Positions 60,262 through 64,000 of a DNA stretch of 64,000 nucleotides are shown piece after piece. The notes beneath the pieces are model-generated. The model saw only the letters and a list, made by a program, of their open reading frames with translations, was not told the origin of the DNA and searched no databases. Made by a program: the position numbers and the translations under genes. Source of the DNA: Gymnopus androsaceus JB14 (taxonomy: Eukaryota; Basidiomycota; Agaricomycetes; Agaricales; Omphalotaceae); the NCBI GenBank assembly GCA_009733575.1, contig ML769396.1, forward strand, positions 1 through 64,000, in the 5' to 3' direction. How positions within the stretch are numbered: position 1 is the first letter of the stretch; the number at the start of each line of letters is the position of its first letter.

Positions 60262-61067
60262 CCGGGGAATGCCACGCTAATGGCGCTAAGGATATCAGCA
60301 AGGTTTTCCAATACGACTACCTTTCACTGTATAAACTCTCAAATCAAACCCTCGTTGAGGTATTCATCAGCGAAAATATCGAGATACACAACCGTGTTGC
60401 ACAAAGAGATTTAGAATCATTGATTTACGAAGTGATGGAAGGTCGCGGTTATCCATCTTCAATACTCAATGCTATTCGCTCTGCGTCCATTGTTTATGTA
60501 TCACGTCTGGATGCTGGCCAACCGGCCCCTGGTTTCTTCAACGACCGTAGACGACTGGAAAGGAAGGAAGCACGTATTCAACATGCTGCTGCCGAGGTGC
60601 AAGCTCTGGAAATCGCAAAGCAGAAATGGCCTCAGCCCATCCCTTATTCTACAATCATGAAATGGCGCGACGGCCTGGATTTAGCAGTACCATCAACGAG
60701 GGTTTGCAAGGTTGTTTACGATAAATATTCCATGGTGAGCACCGCGGTTCTTACATTTGCTTCGATTTCTCATATGGTGTATTGACTATTATTCGTCTCT
60801 TTTAATACATATATATATTCGTAGACTATTTGCGATAGGCCGACCTTTATTTATTTCTACTGATTGTGCAGTAAATCGAATTTCAGTTTATTTCTTGCTC
60901 TCAAGCGTTTCGTGCCAACGTTTCACGGGTACACGCTTCAACCAATGTTGTGTATAGTCGTTGCTCCTGACATTGGGGCTGTCGGGGATTGCCACTATAG
61001 TGGCGCTAAGGATAATCATAACATTGATTCAGTTGTTAGGGGAAATGATTTACTTACTGTCAACTAA
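60262..61067 (+). CDS. Unrecognised repeat-family gene, copy B (GECHANGAKD/GDCHYSGAKD)
   Basis: One open frame starts at the motif GECHANGAKDISKVFQYDYL (60262 on) and continues LSNQTLVEVFISENIEI, EVMEGRGYPSSILNAIRSAS, and a charged helical part ERKEARIQHAAAEVQALEIA with KWPQPIPYSTIMKWRDGLDL up to about 60785. A second motif, IGAVGDCHYSGAKD, follows at 60969-61010 in an ORF ending at 61067. The blocks TLVE..ISEN and EGRGY.PS match the minus-strand copy at 45662-45381 in order and spacing. So the family has an internal repeat starting at the CH...GAKD motif. No known domain recognised; exon joins unresolved. Confidence 0.45.
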
Positions 61068-61069
61068 TA

Positions 61070-64000
61070 GTTGACCATAAAAGCAACTGATAATCTGGCG
61101 TCCTTCTGCAAGACCTTGCCTTCTTTCCTATAGTACTTAGTATGGGTAATGCACCTCGTTCTTCTTCGTTTTTACTGCGTTCATTTACCTCTTTCCTTTC
61201 GCAGCTTCATTGAAGAGTCCACCCCGTCCTTTCGTCTCATCGCCTTTGGCAGATGTATCCCAGCACACGGACGTCAATTCCAAACTAGGAAAAAAAAATT
61301 CTTTTTCTCTCCCGAGGGCTCTACGTCCCTTCCCGAGCGTTGCCCATACTATTCGATCTTCTCCGACTTCCAACAACAACAAGAAAACCATAAAGCTCAT
61401 ACAGCCGCCCGAAAACCAGCCATGTATCTTTGTACTCCATCTTACTCAGGCTGAATTGGGCAGGCAATAAGCTTCTTGGTTAAGCCAAAGGATTCTTCTG
61501 GCTTGAAGCTCGTGTAATCTTTCCGTGTGAGTGCTAGCGCTGCATGTTCAGGTGGACTGGAACCCACGCCTTTCAGCCCTTCTCTCCTTATTAGACTTAT
61601 TCGCGCGATAAATTTTTCTCCCTCTTCAATGCTGCTATTGTATTGTGTACTTTTGTCACCGAGGGAAATGATGTACTTTTACTTTATCCATACAACTGGT
61701 TTTAGTGTTTAATATTTCTGTTCTTTGTACTTTGTATACTGCGTTAGGTCCTTGGTCAGAGATCAAATCATCCCCGCAGGAATCAGCAAATACCTATTCA
61801 TTGGAGATGTTTCGATCTTTCTCCTCTTTGAATCCTCCGAAGCCGTGACAGCAGGTCCGCTAAAACGCCCCAGGACTGAAACTCGTCTCACCCTCAAGAC
61901 ATCCCATCACCGATACGGTATAACCAGTCGGCTTGGAACCGTAGTCACCAGCATAGGGAAACTCGAGGATTCCGTTGGTCGGAGATTTGGCGGATGCGAC
62001 AGCTATCACCAGTGTACTAGAATTAGTACTAGCCTGGTAGATGACGGTAGCGGAGTTGTCTAAGCTCAGGTTTTAATAGGGCTAATTATTGGTATTACGA
62101 ATCCAAGGTCTGAGCTTTAATCTTTCTCTAGAGTTATGCTGTCTACCTCTGGGTGTTTAGAGGCAAGGAGTCATACACTCGAAGGCGAAGACGGGTCAGC
62201 GCGAGCGCGAGGGCTAGGTGACTGGACAAAGACCAACGCGCATAGAGATCGTTGTCGGAGAAGACGGCAAAAGACCAGATTGTAGATCGCAAAGGAGAGC
62301 GAAATCGATCTTTCGTGCAATTAACGATTGTGTGTTGTGTTCGGATCCGGACGACGAAGCTTTCCCTAAGCGGGATGATTCTTGAATTCTGAAACAACGC
62401 CGGAGGAGTTCTAAGTAGGATAAGGTTTGCCACCGTGTCGCTGTCAGTTAAGACCAACTGTACCGGTGGGCACTGAACGGGTCCGATAGACGCCGATTGT
62501 TAGAATCAGAGAATGCAGCCCAGGGATAGAACTGGGGATGAGAATGGGTATCGATAAAAGGAAGCGTTATACATAGTAGCCCTGTGCGGGAAGCTTGGTG
62601 CGCAAAATGGAGGCGGAGTGGATGTCATACAGGTAGAAATCCTTCAGCGATTCTGTGGATACGATTAGAGTGCTTTTCATAGTAACTAGTCCAGTTTAGA
62701 GCCATCAGGAGCAACTGCGAGAAGCTCTTGCCAGTTCATAGGTCTTGTATAACGATAGACGCTTGTCTGATGGAAGAAAAAATCAGACTTGAAGAAAGCA
62801 TCAGAATAAGAAGATACGCACTTGTTATTGGCCTAAGAAGAATCTTTAAGAAGCAGCGACCTGTGTTGTCAATGCATTGTCTTATCCCCAGAGCTCAGCC
62901 TAAACGAATGCACCGTAGCTCGTGTTGAACATCCCGGATAAGTTCAAAATTGAATCCTTTGGCGTCTTGTAAGCTTGTAAGGAGTGAAAGCGGTAATCGG
63001 GGTGCAGAGAGGTCTTGCAAAAGTAAGGGCTTCGTAACATGGCTCATCTAGAGTTCCTTTAAAGCGTTTTGCTCCACTAGAACCGCCGACTCTGTCGGCA
63101 GAGATCCTTGCTTGAATCAAAGTCGAGGTAAATAACAATGGTAGACGCAGAAATACAATGGCACCACGGTGAATGACGACGCATGAAATCGGTTTGCATT
63201 TATCTGTTCGGAGAACAGGAGAAGCACAAAATTCAGCGAAAGATCAAAGGCCTACAAATTTAGTTCGCAAGTATATCCTGATTTGAATCTTTGGGTTACC
63301 CGTGACGATACCGATAGATTGAAAGAGAAAAGAAGAGATCATGGTGCTTGAACAGCCAATAACTCGAAGGGCCTAAAGCGCTCTCCCACCAGCAAACCTT
63401 TAGTTTCGTCCATTCAACCGTACCTCAAAAATCTGGAAATTTGACAGCATCTCCACCTACCCAAAGTCGCTCTAATTACCAATCGGCAATCTCATTTGGT
63501 ATATGAACCGTCCTGTCCAACCCCTCAATTTTCCTTTCCTAAAACCACTGCAACAAGTTTTCGAATTTTGCACACTGATACACCGTATCATCCTTTGAAG
63601 CTCAAGCAATGGTGCTAATATCAGCATTACACGTCAGCGTTTGGCGAAGCTATTCCTTCTATACCCTTCGCTTCACGCTACCCATATTTTATCTTGTCCA
63701 CCGGTGCCTACCTTTAAGCCTTCGCTGTATATCGTTACCCATTATGGCCTCCGTTTTTAAAGATCTTTACCCTCGAGCTTTGATACTGAGGATATGTTCG
63801 TTCGACTACAGGAGTACCAGACCCTATCCGCATTGTTTCGTTCCATCAGTGACATTGAAGTTTGAGGGACGCAAGTTCTTGATCCATAGGCTCCACGGGC
63901 TCATATGAAGACTGACTTTTATCTCAGTGGCTCATCGAATGGCTGCTGCCAGTGTTTAGTACTGCTGCAAGGCTTCCCTCCTCCTTCTCCCTTACTATGA
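61070..64000. other. No gene supported to window end
   Basis: Short frames only. A plus frame at 61210-61470 (KSPPRPFVSSPLADVSQHTD) and one at 61725-62063 (LKRPRTETRLTLKTSHHRYG) are open but unrecognised. A plus frame ending at 63908 (VTLKFEGRKFLIHRLHG) faintly resembles the start of a BTB domain; this is not strong enough to call. Confidence 0.35.

Noticed and set aside
63609..63908. BTB-domain gene start near the right edge
   Set aside because: Only a short stretch (VTLKFEGRKFLIHRLHG) resembles BTB and the frame then stops; not enough to call.

Overview
The window looks like a stretch of a basidiomycete (probably Agaricomycete) nuclear chromosome. Genes lie on both strands with no operons. 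They are cut by many introns of about 50-60 nt with GT...AG borders, and the recognisable families are typical of mushroom-forming fungi and their relatives: a DUF6699 protein, a fungal VIT-vWA protein, F-box/LRR-type proteins, a PITH protein, a CRAL-TRIO/RhoGAP protein and a GPI-type aspartic protease. No rRNA, tRNA or CRISPR was recognised. All multi-exon structures were spliced by eye, so exon borders are proposals.

Layout. 1-1040 is a satellite-like array built on a 25-nt palindrome (core ACGGATGTG-AAA-CACATCCGT); its last three units are spaced exactly 93 bp apart. 2-14 kb is gene-poor and decayed. It holds a small cysteine-containing secreted protein (5753-6568, minus), a broken O-methyltransferase (about 10430-11525, plus) joined to an inverted repeat with roughly 80-bp arms (10208-10434), and fragments of two probable membrane or surface proteins. 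14.9-16.4 kb is a DUF6699 gene (minus).

20.7-22.8 kb holds the most unusual gene (minus): a secreted protein of about 475 residues in about 14 exons, built from repeating modules of poly-histidine (RPHRHHKHHAHG) followed by alternating Glu/Ile or Glu/Phe (EEIEIEIS). Most modules sit in their own phase-0 exon, so whole exons can be duplicated or skipped without breaking frame. I infer a metal-binding or surface role; no known family was recognised.

24-33 kb is ordinary housekeeping and accessory content: a PLP aminotransferase of the ACC-synthase-like fold, a MARVEL-like four-helix membrane protein, a PITH-domain protein, a single-exon multipass membrane protein and a secreted aspartic protease. 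The protease has a GC-AG intron inside its second active-site motif. 35.5-38 kb is a VIT-vWA gene broken by many frameshifts and stops.

38.3-43 kb holds a disordered protein with a SAM-like C-terminus and a peroxisomal (-SKL) acyl-CoA ligase of the 4-coumarate:CoA ligase type. 44.8-46.2 kb and 60.2-61.1 kb carry two copies of an unrecognised family, marked by a GxCHxxGAKD motif that is almost identical at DNA level. Between 47.39 and 48.04 kb there is a possible small mobile element with inverted repeats. 48.4-55.9 kb is intact again: a RhoGAP protein, an F-box protein and an NRAMP metal transporter. 56-64 kb shows little that can be supported.

The genes do not form an evident pathway. Intact conserved genes cluster at 14.9-16.4, 24-33, 38-43 and 48-56 kb, and are separated by repeat-rich stretches with pseudogenes.
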